Positions 1 through 7,325 are shown, numbered from the stretch's first letter. The stretch: 64,000 nucleotides of DNA from Gilliamella sp. WF3-4 (GCF_001690275.1 NZ_LZGW01000032.1:1-64000); one strand, 5' to 3'. Notes: generated from the sequence alone by a model not told the origin. Program-made: numbers and translations.

Positions 1-500
1 CGCATAATATGTTGTTTATCTTTCATGTAATAAATTAGGCATAGAGAGGGATCTACTTCGTGCACATGATTGGGATGTAATGCACGTAATGATTGAACAG
101 GATTTGCTACTTGTTGTGCTTTTACATTCATTTTGCGGTTTCGTAATAATCTTGCAAAATGATTAGTACTTACACCAATTTCATAACCATTTTGTTTTGC
201 AATACTTGTTGCTGTTGTTGTAAACATAGTTTGTTTACCATTATCACGCACTGACTCTTTACATATTGCTCCGACCACATTTAAAGCAATATCAGAAACA
301 CTTGTATCACCTTTATCAGCTCTGCATTTCCGATCACTTGACCAACCACAAAACTCTTTTAATTGTCGGTAAATAGTTTGTTTAGAAATACCTAAAAAGG
401 CTTGTGCTTCACTCATAATAGCGCTTCTTGAACCAAAATCTGTTTTATCTAACTTAATTGCTAATTCATTTAAATAGTTGCGAATATTAGGTGATACCAT
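1..500 (-). CDS. Mu-like (BcepMu-type) phage transposase A, N-terminal part
   Basis: This is the first about 166 residues of a phage DDE transposase; the gene continues beyond base 1. The start is the ATG at 498-500 on the minus strand, preceded by an AAGGGAAT ribosome site. The N-terminal part carries a helix-turn-helix (around residues 28-48, FLGISKQTIYRQLKEF). The last part reads VHEVDPSLCLIYYM, which fits the first catalytic Asp of an RNase H-like integrase core. In Mu-like phages this enzyme joins phage ends to the host DNA for integration and replicative transposition. It is the distal visible gene of the leftward early operon. The family call rests on motif and context; the rest of the catalytic triad is out of view. 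Confidence 0.75.
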   Translation of the reverse strand, partial: MVSPNIRNYLNELAIKLDKTDFGSRSAIMSEAQAFLGISKQTIYRQLKEFCGWSSDRKCRADKGDTSVSDIALNVVGAICKESVRDNGKQTMFTTTATSIAKQNGYEIGVSTNHFARLLRNRKMNVKAQQVANPVQSLRALHPNHVHEVDPSLCLIYYMKDKQHIM

Positions 501-524
501 TTTTAATTCCCTTGATATGAAATA

Positions 525-1529
525 TCATTTATATAAATCTTGGATATTCTCATTTACTAAAGATTCTTGTCGCTGTTGAGCTTCCATGATATCGCTATCA
601 AATTTGCTCCAAAGTTCACGATGCACATAACGAGCTTGATCTAAAGTTAATACAGCCGAACCATTCAACGTTAATAATGCAATTTGCATTGATTCAGGCA
701 ATGAATATGGTTTTTCGGGATCGTAATCAGGGTCATTCTCAAGTATTTCGAGCATTAATTTATACATAATGTCTACATACTGCCTTTGTTCTTCAAATAG
801 CTTATCCATGCGTGATTGCGTTTCTGCTATCTGTTTTTTAAACGGCTCTAAACGCTCATCTAACGGCACGGTTTTCATTTCAAATTGAGCCAGTTTTATT
901 GCTAATTCTTCCTTTTCTTTCGCTACATCCGCATTACGCTTGCTTAATGCTTTGTAGTCAGCTTGCAAATCACTGTTTTCTTTTTTGAGTTGCTCTTTTT
1001 CTTTAGCATTTTTAGCAATAAATTCTTCAGCAAGTTCTACTAAAGCTTCTTTATCACCTGCTTTAGCCACTTCAATTAATGCCGTTTTTTGGTCCTCGGG
1101 TAGTTTTCGGTATTGACGTAATTCACGGTAACCGATGCCCATACGAGACATAGACTCAAGGGCTTCCTCGCCGAATGATTTTAGGTTTGCTATATCTTGA
1201 TTAGCTTTTTCATCAGATACTCCTAACAATGAACAAAATTCTTCCCAAGTTCCTTTTAACTCCAAACCGTTTGGAGTTTTTTTCCCTGATAAATTACGAT
1301 AAAGCTTGTTTTCTTTAACAAAATTTAATTTAGAAGCCCAAACGGTTTGGGAAAATTTTTCAAAAGCATCAGCCATTTGAGCCTGACCTAAAAGCTGGTT
1401 AACTAGGTCACGATCCTCACTATATTCACTTTGAATTGTGGTCATAGTATTCATTACTTCATTAATCCCTTGCTCATCAATTGCAGGTAATTCAATTGCT
1501 TCTTTTGTTGGATTTGCTGTTCTTGCCAT
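525..1529 (-). CDS. Phage early-region coiled-coil protein, function unknown
   Basis: A 334-residue acidic/lysine-rich protein with no signal peptide or membrane segment. Residues about 175-245 form a clear coiled coil rich in Lys/Glu (KEKEQLKKENSDLQADYKAL). The N-terminal third looks like a phage regulatory or DNA-associated protein, but no named domain can be read with certainty. It lies between the winged-helix gene and the transposase, 24 bases from the latter, in the leftward early operon. It starts at ATG 1529 after AGAGGATAA. In Mu-like phages genes at this position support transposition or early control; that role is inferred from position only. Confidence 0.6.
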   Translation of the reverse strand: MARTANPTKEAIELPAIDEQGINEVMNTMTTIQSEYSEDRDLVNQLLGQAQMADAFEKFSQTVWASKLNFVKENKLYRNLSGKKTPNGLELKGTWEEFCSLLGVSDEKANQDIANLKSFGEEALESMSRMGIGYRELRQYRKLPEDQKTALIEVAKAGDKEALVELAEEFIAKNAKEKEQLKKENSDLQADYKALSKRNADVAKEKEELAIKLAQFEMKTVPLDERLEPFKKQIAETQSRMDKLFEEQRQYVDIMYKLMLEILENDPDYDPEKPYSLPESMQIALLTLNGSAVLTLDQARYVHRELWSKFDSDIMEAQQRQESLVNENIQDLYK

Positions 1530-1534
1530 TTTAT

Positions 1535-1843
1535 TTATCCTCTTGAACCAGCCGTAATACGCTGATTGATTTCTGTTATTTGGTCTTGCATTTTAGTGAT
1601 ATGGATTGCATGCGCTTGGGCTATTTGCAACATTTGCACACTATGAGCAAATAAGCCATTATCTAGCTTAATTACCAATCCTTCCTCAATAAGAGTTTGT
1701 AACGCCCTAGTAACATTAACCGGTGATTCATTAATCATCTTTGCGATATCGCCGTTGGATAAACCTGTTAATGTATAGCCTTTTAGCGCTTTGAGTACTT
1801 TCAGTATTCGAGTGCCAGATTTTGAAATTTGTGAACTATGCAT
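1535..1843 (-). CDS. Winged-helix (IclR/MarR-like) phage early regulator
   Basis: A 102-residue protein whose first 70 residues fit a winged helix: SGTRILKVLKALKG, then NGDIAKMINESPVNVTRAL as the recognition helix region, then a short wing (LVIKLDNGLFAHS). The C-terminal 35 residues are a helix that may mediate dimerisation. It is the second gene of the leftward early operon, 5 bases before the coiled-coil gene. It probably binds phage DNA to tune early transcription; the target is not visible. Start ATG 1843 has AAAAAGGG upstream. Confidence 0.6.
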   Translation of the reverse strand: MHSSQISKSGTRILKVLKALKGYTLTGLSNGDIAKMINESPVNVTRALQTLIEEGLVIKLDNGLFAHSVQMLQIAQAHAIHITKMQDQITEINQRITAGSRG

Positions 1844-1888
1844 GTTTTTTACCCTTTTTCTATATATGAAAAACTGTTACAATCAGGG

Positions 1889-2080
1889 TTATAAGGCTTG
1901 TTTTAAGCCAAGTTTTACTGCTATATCGTGTGTTTTACCGCGATGAGCACGACTTAAACCATTTAAAACGTTGTACACAACAACAGGGTGATAACCATTT
2001 TCAATCGCCCACGATTTGATAGTTTTACCTTTTTGTTGAAATTGTTGCTTAACTTGTGCTGGAGTGAGAATTTTGGACAT
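1889..2080 (-). CDS. BcepMu gp16-like phage DNA-binding protein
   Basis: A 63-residue protein with the layout of the BcepMu gp16 family: LTPAQVKQQFQQKGKTIKSW, then a helix-turn-helix (ENGYHPVVVYNVLNG), then a basic RAHRGKTHDIAVKLGL tail. It is the first leftward gene after the divergent switch, the position of Ner/Cro-like regulators in Mu-type phages. A strong AAAAGGAGAT ribosome site precedes ATG 2080. It likely down-regulates or directs the early promoter; this role is inferred from position. It is the best single indicator that the prophage is of the BcepMu subgroup. Confidence 0.7.
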   Translation of the reverse strand: MSKILTPAQVKQQFQQKGKTIKSWAIENGYHPVVVYNVLNGLSRAHRGKTHDIAVKLGLKQAL

Positions 2081-2136
2081 TTTTATCTCCTTTTATATAA
2101 GTTATGAATAATTGATTTATAAATTATGTGTTATAT

Positions 2137-2158
2137 TTTGTGACTTTTAAATCACAAA
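2137..2158. promoter_or_regulatory. Operator copy 1 of the lysogeny switch
   Basis: Inverted repeat TTTGTGA-N8-TCACAAA, perfect in both arms, just upstream of the repressor start in the divergent region. An almost identical site lies 33 bases downstream. It is probably bound by the repressor encoded next to it (inference). Confidence 0.6.
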
Positions 2159-2169
2159 GTCAAGGGGTT

Positions 2170-2191
2170 TTTGTGACTATTACATCACCAA
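2170..2191. promoter_or_regulatory. Operator copy 2, overlapping the repressor start codon
   Basis: TTTGTGA-N8-TCACCAAA, one inserted base in the right arm relative to copy 1, with the same arms and spacer length. It covers the likely GTG start at 2173, so protein bound here should block the repressor's own transcription or translation start. Spacing of 33 bp places both sites on one DNA face. Confidence 0.55.
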
Positions 2192-2583
2192 AAGATAGAA
2201 TTAAAGAAGAACGAAAAAAATTAAGATTAACTCAATCAGCAATTGCTGAATTATTTGGAATTAAGCGTGAAACGTGGAGTAGATACGAAGCTGGTACTAT
2301 ATCACCAGGAATGGAAGTACTAATTGCATTTTCTAAAATTGGTGCTGACATTCAATATATTTTAACTGGAGAAAAACAAGTTGGCTTAATTTTATCCAGA
2401 GAAGAAAAAGAATTAATTGAATTATATCGTAATGCACCATTAGCTATTAAAGCTGCTGCACTGGGAGCTTTAACAGCAGGAACGGCTCAGCAGACATCCG
2501 CTAAACAAATTTTTAACGGAAATATAGATGGTCAAGTTTCTGCAGAAAATATTTATAATATTGGGGTGAAAAGGAAAAGGTGA
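2173..2583 (+). CDS. XRE-family phage repressor
   Basis: A 136-residue repressor. Residues about 8-65 form an XRE helix-turn-helix (RIKEERKKLRLTQSAIAELF, then KRETWSRYEAG). The C-terminal part has an Ala-rich linker and ends with a FNGNIDGQVSAENIYNI motif that recurs in the next gene. I chose GTG 2173 because AAGGGG lies 6 bases upstream and the HTH starts at once; upstream in-frame GTG codons at 2128 and 2140 would add residues that merely translate the operator. It is divergent from the early operon and probably keeps the prophage silent by binding the two operators. Confidence 0.75.
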   Translation: MTITSPKDRIKEERKKLRLTQSAIAELFGIKRETWSRYEAGTISPGMEVLIAFSKIGADIQYILTGEKQVGLILSREEKELIELYRNAPLAIKAAALGALTAGTAQQTSAKQIFNGNIDGQVSAENIYNIGVKRKR

Positions 2584-2587
2584 GATT

Positions 2588-3049
2588 ATGGAGCAACACT
2601 TTAATCATACGGTTGGACAAGTTGCGGCAAATAATATCTATAATATTTATATTGAGCTAATAAACAAAAAATTAGATATTAGTGAATTATCTTCACAGCA
2701 CTTATTGCTAGCTATTGATTATATAAAACAAGAAAATAAACTAATAATCAGAAAGAAATTTTGTAACTTACCGGCTATTGCAATTTTGATTATTTCGCTG
2801 GACATTTTCTCAATAGCTGCGATGAACTGGTATTTTATGGCTTCCGGCGGTTTTCTAAATCACAATCGCGTTTTTTCTGGAGATACATTTTTTCTAATTA
2901 TGATATCTGCTTTAATTTTGATTACAATTTTAATTCGATTTTTGTGTATTAAAACTAAATATTTACACCCAATTTTATCTGAAAATAACCGGGTTATTTA
3001 TGAATTAGAGCTAGAAATTGAAAAAAGAAAATTGAGGGGCGAAAAATGA
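2588..3049 (+). CDS. Two-span membrane protein with repressor-like N-terminal motif
   Basis: A 153-residue protein with two membrane spans (about residues 58-82 and 96-118) between a cytoplasmic N-terminus and a charged C-terminal helix. It begins 4 bases after the repressor stop, so the two are co-transcribed. Its N-terminus (FNHTVGQVAANNIYNIYI) mirrors the C-terminus of the repressor (FNGNIDGQVSAENIYNI), suggesting that the two proteins interact through this short element. I do not recognise the family. It may be a lysogenic-conversion or exclusion protein, but nothing in the sequence proves it. Confidence 0.55.
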   Translation: MEQHFNHTVGQVAANNIYNIYIELINKKLDISELSSQHLLLAIDYIKQENKLIIRKKFCNLPAIAILIISLDIFSIAAMNWYFMASGGFLNHNRVFSGDTFFLIMISALILITILIRFLCIKTKYLHPILSENNRVIYELELEIEKRKLRGEK

Positions 3050-3456
3050 AAATTTTTTTATTTATTCTAGCTCTTATTTCAATTCCAATCGTAGTATCTA
3101 TTTTTGCCATCATGGCTATTTACGATAAAAATAGTCCTCCAACTAGCTCAGATGCAATATATCTTGCTCAAAAAAGATTAAAAATCAGTTTAAAAAATCC
3201 AAAATTTACAGATGTAATTTTCTTCAACACATCAAAAGATAAAGAATCAGAACATGTTTTAGCTGGAAATGTTTGCGGTAAAGTAGCGTCAGAATATTCA
3301 GATGATATGTATAGCCAGTTCTCAAGATTTATTGTTCCAATTCTGATAACAAATATGAACGGTAAACAAGGCGAAACTTCTACAATTTATTTAGAAGCAA
3401 CACATGGTAATGCAGATAACTTCCAATTTGCTTGGGATATTATGTGTAAAGAATAG
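3046..3456 (+). CDS. Membrane-anchored hypothetical protein
   Basis: A 136-residue protein with one N-terminal hydrophobic anchor (residues 3-25) and a soluble domain of about 105 residues outside the membrane. The ATG overlaps the stop of the preceding gene (ATGA), so translation is probably coupled. The soluble part has two Cys (near residues 86 and 134) that could pair in the periplasm. Not recognised. It belongs to the repressor-linked operon of lysogeny-expressed genes. Confidence 0.5.
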   Translation: MKIFLFILALISIPIVVSIFAIMAIYDKNSPPTSSDAIYLAQKRLKISLKNPKFTDVIFFNTSKDKESEHVLAGNVCGKVASEYSDDMYSQFSRFIVPILITNMNGKQGETSTIYLEATHGNADNFQFAWDIMCKE

Positions 3457-3497
3457 AGATATTTGCATAGAAAATATTTAAATAAATAGGATTAAGT

Positions 3498-3824
3498 ATG
3501 AATAAATTAAATTTACTCATTTTATGTTTAGCTTTAGTTTTAACTGGCTGTGCGACTAAAAATTACGGTCGCCAAGGTGAATTAACCCAATATGAAAAAG
3601 ACACGATGACATGCCGTGAAATTGCGTTAGAACAAGCGAAAATAGAAGGCTTTAAAGAACATGTAGAAAAAGAAAGCCAATTTGATGGACGTTCTGTTTT
3701 ATCGTTTTTAGGTGACTTTGGCGTTGGTAATGTTATTGAAAAAGGTGAAGCGTTGAAAAGTGCGAATAGGCGGTTGGAGCAATTAAAAGATGTTGAAAAA
3801 CAGAAGGAATGTGGGGAAGAGTAA
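3498..3824 (+). CDS. Small phage-borne lipoprotein
   Basis: A 108-residue lipoprotein: a Lys-bearing n-region, a hydrophobic stretch and the lipobox LTGC (Cys18). The mature part is charged, with a short Gly/Phe-rich stretch (LSFLGDFGVGNVIEKGEAL) that resembles a membrane-inserting turn, then a coiled tail with a final Cys. Genes for such lipoproteins are common near phage repressors and may alter the cell envelope or exclude other phages; this is inference. AATAGGATTAAG precedes the ATG. Confidence 0.55.
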   Translation: MNKLNLLILCLALVLTGCATKNYGRQGELTQYEKDTMTCREIALEQAKIEGFKEHVEKESQFDGRSVLSFLGDFGVGNVIEKGEALKSANRRLEQLKDVEKQKECGEE

Positions 3825-3998
3825 AATTCCTTATGAACAGATCATTTAAATCTAAAAATCAAACAACCTAATAATTTATTTATATTTTATAGAAATATAC
3901 AATTTTAAAATTAGAACCTTTAATTTCTTTCAACTAAAAATAAGTTTTAATTTACCAAAATGGTTGAATTGGCCTTTTTTTCATGATAAATTAGGGCG

Positions 3999-4017
3999 GT
4001 ATTTGTATATCAAATAC
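3999..4017. promoter_or_regulatory. Palindromic operator of the XRE/peptidase pair
   Basis: GTATTTG-TATAT-CAAATAC is a perfect inverted repeat 21 bases before the XRE gene start. Autoregulation by the XRE protein encoded next to it is the simplest reading. Confidence 0.5.
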
Positions 4018-4038
4018 TATAACAGGAGAAACAAAATT

Positions 4039-4401
4039 ATGGCACTGACAGAATTTGGCAAAGTAGTAAGAAAAGCAAGAATAGACATTGGCTATACGCT
4101 ATTGACTATGTCTAAAGAGCTTGAAACAACACCTGCTTACCTTAGTGGCCTAGAAACAGGATTAAAAAAGATCCCTAAAAATTGGGTTGAAAAAATATCT
4201 AACTTTTTCAAATCCAAAAATCACGAAATAAATAATTTGCAAGAATTAGCTGATGTGTCAAATGAAAATGTCAATATTAGTGGTTTGTCTTTGCAACAAC
4301 AGATGTTAATTGCAGGTTTTGCTAGATCCCCATTTAATGCTGAGGAACTAAAGCGATTAGCTAAATTATTTGAAGATATTAATAAAAAAAGGATTGATTA
4401 A
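4039..4401 (+). CDS. XRE-family regulator paired with ImmA/IrrE-type peptidase
   Basis: A 120-residue protein with an N-terminal XRE helix-turn-helix (FGKVVRKARIDIGYTLLTMS, TPAYLSGLETG) and a helical C-terminal part. I chose ATG 4039 since AGGAG lies 9 bases upstream and the upstream in-frame extension would cross the operator palindrome. It ends directly against the peptidase gene. In ImmR/ImmA-like pairs the peptidase cuts the HTH partner to relieve repression; here the same arrangement is visible, but cutting is inferred. Confidence 0.7.
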   Translation: MALTEFGKVVRKARIDIGYTLLTMSKELETTPAYLSGLETGLKKIPKNWVEKISNFFKSKNHEINNLQELADVSNENVNISGLSLQQQMLIAGFARSPFNAEELKRLAKLFEDINKKRID

Positions 4402-4866
4402 ATGATTGAAAAGTACCAAATGCGTGGAAATCGAGTTGAACCAATGGAAGTTGATGATATAAAAATAAAAGCAATTAACTCTTGCAAGGTCTTTAAGCTT
4501 TCAAAAGAAATGAAAATTAATTTTGATGCTGTATTTGAAAACTTAGCTTTATATGGAATAACATTACAAGTAATTTCGGATAAAGACTGGTTAGGTGTCA
4601 CTGAGGGGCATTGTGATCCTAACGATTTTACCATTAGTATACCAAATAAAACTTATGTGGCAGCCTCTAAAGGGAAAAGAGAAGCTTTATTTACTATTTT
4701 CCATGAGATGGGGCATATTTTATTAGGACATAAGGCTATTTTACACCATTCTCAACATCAACCAACTTATAAAGAAGATGCTGAATGGCAAGCTGATTTA
4801 TTTGCTTCAACTATATTATTAGAAATTGGAATTGAACGTCAATATTCGTTTGATTTCGAAGTGTAA
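4402..4866 (+). CDS. ImmA/IrrE-family metallopeptidase
   Basis: A 154-residue protein with the zinc-peptidase motif HEMGH (in TIFHEMGHILLGH, about residues 97-109) and the downstream Glu-rich segment EDAEWQADLFAS that supplies the third ligand in this family. It starts immediately after the XRE stop. It probably cleaves its XRE neighbour after a signal such as DNA damage or phage challenge. It could equally act as the active half of a toxin-antitoxin-like pair. A strong intrinsic terminator follows. Confidence 0.75.
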   Translation: MIEKYQMRGNRVEPMEVDDIKIKAINSCKVFKLSKEMKINFDAVFENLALYGITLQVISDKDWLGVTEGHCDPNDFTISIPNKTYVAASKGKREALFTIFHEMGHILLGHKAILHHSQHQPTYKEDAEWQADLFASTILLEIGIERQYSFDFEV

Positions 4867-4898
4867 AAAGCACTTATTTACGGTAAGTGCTTTTTATT
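4865..4898 (+). terminator. Intrinsic terminator after the ImmA-type gene
   Basis: Stem AAAAAGCACTTA / TAAGTGCTTTTT around a 7-base loop, overlapping the end of the peptidase gene and followed by a T-rich stretch. It closes the accessory early unit. Confidence 0.75.
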
Positions 4899-5068
4899 TT
4901 GGGTGTTAGTTACATATTTTACGGATATGACTAACTTGTTAACAACCATAAGAACATTTGGGTGTCTAATGGAACTTTTGAAAAAGCGAATAGATTATAC
5001 TTATTATTTTCTATTAAGCAATAGTTTATTTGTGCTCTAAATGTTCTCCTTTTGATAGGAGATATCGC

Positions 5069-5218
5069 ATGAGTGATTTTATTTGTCCTCGCTGTGGTAA
5101 TGCTTGTGGGTATACATTTGCTAGATATATAGTCAAAAATGGCAAGACTATTTATCCTAAAAAGGCAAAAGCTTTTCGTATACCACAGTGTGAATGCGCT
5201 AATAAAACAGCCGCTTAA
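5069..5218 (+). CDS. Small zinc-ribbon-like phage protein
   Basis: A 49-residue protein with a CPRC pair at residues 6-9, another Cys at 13 and a CEC pair near residue 40, enough to bind one zinc ion. The ATG at 5069 follows TAGGAGATATCGC. It sits between the peptidase terminator and a second terminator, alone in its unit. Mu-like phages encode small zinc-finger regulators (Com or TraR/DksA-like) around here, but the cysteine spacing is not that of Com, so I give no family. It may bind RNA or RNA polymerase. Confidence 0.5.
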   Translation: MSDFICPRCGNACGYTFARYIVKNGKTIYPKKAKAFRIPQCECANKTAA

Positions 5219-5229
5219 CACTTAATAAA

Positions 5230-5258
5230 GTCGTCACTTAATTGTGACGACTTTTTTT
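5230..5258 (+). terminator. Strong intrinsic terminator before the late region
   Basis: GTCGTCAC-TTAATT-GTGACGAC followed by seven T. It separates the early/accessory genes from the late promoter element at 5286. Confidence 0.85.
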
Positions 5259-5285
5259 AGTTATTCTTATAGAAAAGCAGAATTT

Positions 5286-5331
5286 AATCTGCCCCCGTTC
5301 AAATTACATTTCAAGTAAGTAAGATCATAAT
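5286..5331 (+). promoter_or_regulatory. Candidate activator-dependent late promoter, copy 1 (lysis unit)
   Basis: A 22-base dyad-symmetric element ending CTGCCCCCGTTCAAATTAC (5289-5307), followed 19 bases later by a -10-like CATAAT (5326-5331). A near-identical element with identical spacing precedes the protease/scaffold gene at 13013. No good -35 hexamer is visible. This is the pattern of Mu late promoters, where protein C binds a dyad with a G+C-rich centre upstream of a weak core; identity with C-type control is inference. Confidence 0.6.
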
Positions 5332-5364
5332 AACCTCATACATTAATTTAATTATGAGGTTTTT
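5332..5364 (+). promoter_or_regulatory. Hairpin plus T run abutting the holin start codon
   Basis: Perfect 9-bp stem AACCTCATA / TATGAGGTT with a 12-base loop, then TTTT and the ATG at 5365. The right arm contains the only plausible ribosome site (GAGG), so folding would hide it. It could be an attenuator, translation gate or mRNA-stabilising 5' end. Confidence 0.5.
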
Positions 5365-5781
5365 ATGGAACACCCTATCAAAAAATTATCCCAAGTACGC
5401 CTTCTCAAATGGTATTTAGTTGCTATTACTTTATTTGCAATTATTACGTTACTCTCGCCTCAGCAATTACCAGTTGTTGCTTATAAGTTGGCTTTAGTCT
5501 TGCTTTCTGCTGTGATTGGTTACCACCTAGACCGTGCGCTTTTCCCTTATGCATCTCCTGGAAGTTATTTATATAACGATTGGAAAGAGTTTGGTCCTGA
5601 TTTTTATACTCAGCAATATATTGAATCTTTAGAAAACAATGAACAACCAGAGGCAATGGATTCCAAAATGTGTGCAGAATACCCTGTTCTTGATGAGTAT
5701 CGAAATCTATTTGCGGTTGTTCTGATTCGTCGGGCGTTGATTGTTTCCGCTGTGATTCTTGGTGTAACTCTTGGATTATAA
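5365..5781 (+). CDS. Putative phage holin
   Basis: A 138-residue membrane protein. Hydrophobic spans lie at about residues 16-31 and 36-52, and another at 118-138, with an acidic loop of about 60 residues between. It matches the putative holin family found directly before the transglycosylase in BcepMu-like prophages. Holins form membrane lesions that end the lytic cycle. It is the first gene of the lysis unit, behind late promoter copy 1. Its stop is 3 bases before the lysin ATG. Confidence 0.65.
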   Translation: MEHPIKKLSQVRLLKWYLVAITLFAIITLLSPQQLPVVAYKLALVLLSAVIGYHLDRALFPYASPGSYLYNDWKEFGPDFYTQQYIESLENNEQPEAMDSKMCAEYPVLDEYRNLFAVVLIRRALIVSAVILGVTLGL

Positions 5782-5783
5782 CC

Positions 5784-6407
5784 ATGCGTTATTTAACTTT
5801 AATTATTGTGTTTATGCTGTTTAGTTGTCATTTAGCGCCTGCTATAGCAGGTGTACCAAATGATGCTAAGCAACATCAACGGGAACTGACACGTAATGCA
5901 CGAGCCATATTTGGTCTTGATGCACCCATTGCATTATTTGCGGCGCAAATTCACCAAGAATCACGTTGGAACGTCAATGCTAAATCACATGTAGGTGCAC
6001 AGGGTCTTGCTCAGTTTATGCCAGCAACGGCGGATTGGATTGCTGGAGCGTACCCAAAAACACTGAGCAGCAATGAACCTTATAATCCGTCTTGGGCACT
6101 ACGTGCTTTAGTTCAATATGATTATTGGTTATATCAGCGTATTAATAAAACTGCTAGCGATTGTGATAGATGGGGATTCACTTTGTCTGCCTATAACGGC
6201 GGGCTTGGCTGGGTAAATCGTGATCGTCAGCGAGCAAAACGAGAATATCAAGATTCTGGGCATTATTGGGGGGTAGTTGAAAATATTAATGGTGGTCGTA
6301 AAAGCATTAATTTTAAAGAAAACCGTGATTATCCAATTCGTATTATCTACCGTTGGCAACCTGTTTATATAAATGAAAATTGGGGTTTAGGAGTTTGTGA
6401 TGATTAG
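5784..6407 (+). CDS. Secreted lytic transglycosylase (phage lysin)
   Basis: A 207-residue SLT-type muramidase that cleaves peptidoglycan with 1,6-anhydro product formation. A signal peptide covers residues 1 to about 23 (ends APAIAG), so export is probably Sec-dependent. The catalytic Glu is in HQESRWN (about residue 53), followed by the family blocks GAQGLAQFMPATADW and LSAYNGGLGWV. It is flanked by holin and spanin genes. In Mu-like phages the endolysin slot often holds such an enzyme. Confidence 0.85.
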   Translation: MRYLTLIIVFMLFSCHLAPAIAGVPNDAKQHQRELTRNARAIFGLDAPIALFAAQIHQESRWNVNAKSHVGAQGLAQFMPATADWIAGAYPKTLSSNEPYNPSWALRALVQYDYWLYQRINKTASDCDRWGFTLSAYNGGLGWVNRDRQRAKREYQDSGHYWGVVENINGGRKSINFKENRDYPIRIIYRWQPVYINENWGLGVCDD

Positions 6408-6867
6408 AAATATAGGCAAATTAATCAAAAGCTTTTTTGTGGGCAGTAAAAATTATTTTTTGTTGGGAATAATTTTGGTTGTTGGTTTTGGTGCACTTTA
6501 CCGATTAGGTATCAGTCATGGCAAATCAATGGTCAAACAAAAATATATTGCTTTAGAAGCACAACAAGCAATGGATACGTTAAGTCAATTTATTGAGAGT
6601 ACAAAGCAATTAACTAAAGCCGCTAATGATGCAAGTTATTCATTGTCACAGCAGATAGTAGAAAGGAAATTATATGATGAACAATCAACCCAAGCATTAC
6701 AAGATGCACTTAATAAAACAGCTAATGATCGCAGTCATTGCGTGTTTGATGATAGTGTCTTGCAGTTCATCGACTCAGCCCGTGAAAATGCAGCTCAAGC
6801 AACAACCCATGGTTTTACCAGCACAACTGACGGTACCATGCGAATTACCCGTAAAACGACGAAATAA
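6400..6867 (+). CDS. Rz-like inner-membrane spanin
   Basis: A 155-residue protein with an N-terminal membrane anchor (about residues 18-36) and a long periplasmic coiled coil. It overlaps the lysin stop by 8 bases and has TTAGGAG upstream of ATG 6400. Together with the embedded Rz1 lipoprotein it would bridge inner and outer membranes for the last step of lysis. The call rests on topology and position, since Rz proteins are poorly conserved. Confidence 0.75.
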   Translation: MIRNIGKLIKSFFVGSKNYFLLGIILVVGFGALYRLGISHGKSMVKQKYIALEAQQAMDTLSQFIESTKQLTKAANDASYSLSQQIVERKLYDEQSTQALQDALNKTANDRSHCVFDDSVLQFIDSARENAAQATTHGFTSTTDGTMRITRKTTK

Positions 6868-6979
6868 TACGGCGGATGGTTTAGCTGAAGCATTAAAACA
6901 GCTTTATGACCAATATGGGCAGTGCTCAGGTCGATTTATTGAACTCCTAAAATATATCAATGAGGTAAACAATGGATAA
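6674..6979 (+). CDS. Rz1-like outer-membrane spanin lipoprotein, embedded in Rz
   Basis: A 101-residue lipoprotein whose first two-thirds overlap the Rz gene in another frame. A hydrophobic stretch leads to the lipobox MIVSC (Cys30), followed by a Pro-containing segment. AAAGGAAAT precedes the ATG pair at 6674. Nested Rz/Rz1 pairs are typical of lambda and P2-like phages. The C-terminal part beyond the Rz stop is unusually long for Rz1, with a helical end. Confidence 0.75.
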   Translation: MMNNQPKHYKMHLIKQLMIAVIACLMIVSCSSSTQPVKMQLKQQPMVLPAQLTVPCELPVKRRNNTADGLAEALKQLYDQYGQCSGRFIELLKYINEVNNG

Positions 6980-7013
6980 CGCTGATTTAGCAACAATAAC
7001 TAAAAAGGAATAA
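6972..7013 (+). CDS. 13-codon ORF, possible remnant
   Basis: ATG at 6972 followed by 12 more codons, overlapping the end of the Rz1-like gene. The stop is directly against the next ATG. Its position matches the TraR/DksA zinc-finger gene seen here in BcepMu-like phages, so it may be a deletion remnant, or just a coupling ORF. Very weak. Confidence 0.2.
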   Translation: MDNADLATITKKE

Positions 7014-7319
7014 ATGATGAATTTTAATGAAATCACCTTTAACTGGCAGTTTCTGCAATGGGTTGTAATGGCGGTGGTTGGAGTGTACTCATGGTTAATT
7101 GGTCGTCAATCGGCTAGCCAAAAAGAATTATTAGATTTACGTATTCGAGTAACACAAGTTGAGGAGACGGTTAAATCACTACCGACTCAGCATCAGGTAA
7201 CTAAATTGATTGAAAAATTAAGTAGCAACGAAGCTACTTTAAATCAGTTATCTGATCGGCTTTCAGGATTATCTCGTCAATTAGATAACATTAACCAATT
7301 TTTATTAAAGAACAAGTGA
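7014..7319 (+). CDS. DUF2730-family phage protein (Mu gp25-like)
   Basis: A 101-residue protein with one N-terminal membrane span (FLQWVVMAVVGVYSWLIG) and a coiled coil with regular Leu heptads. This matches the DUF2730 proteins encoded just before the packaging genes in Mu-like phages. AAAAGGAATAA gives the ribosome site for ATG 7014. Function is unknown in the family. Confidence 0.65.
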   Translation: MMNFNEITFNWQFLQWVVMAVVGVYSWLIGRQSASQKELLDLRIRVTQVEETVKSLPTQHQVTKLIEKLSSNEATLNQLSDRLSGLSRQLDNINQFLLKNK

Positions 7320-7325
7320 GGAATT

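Noticed and set aside
4931-5221. A 96-residue reverse ORF
   Set aside because: It covers a terminator and is antisense to the small zinc-ribbon gene.
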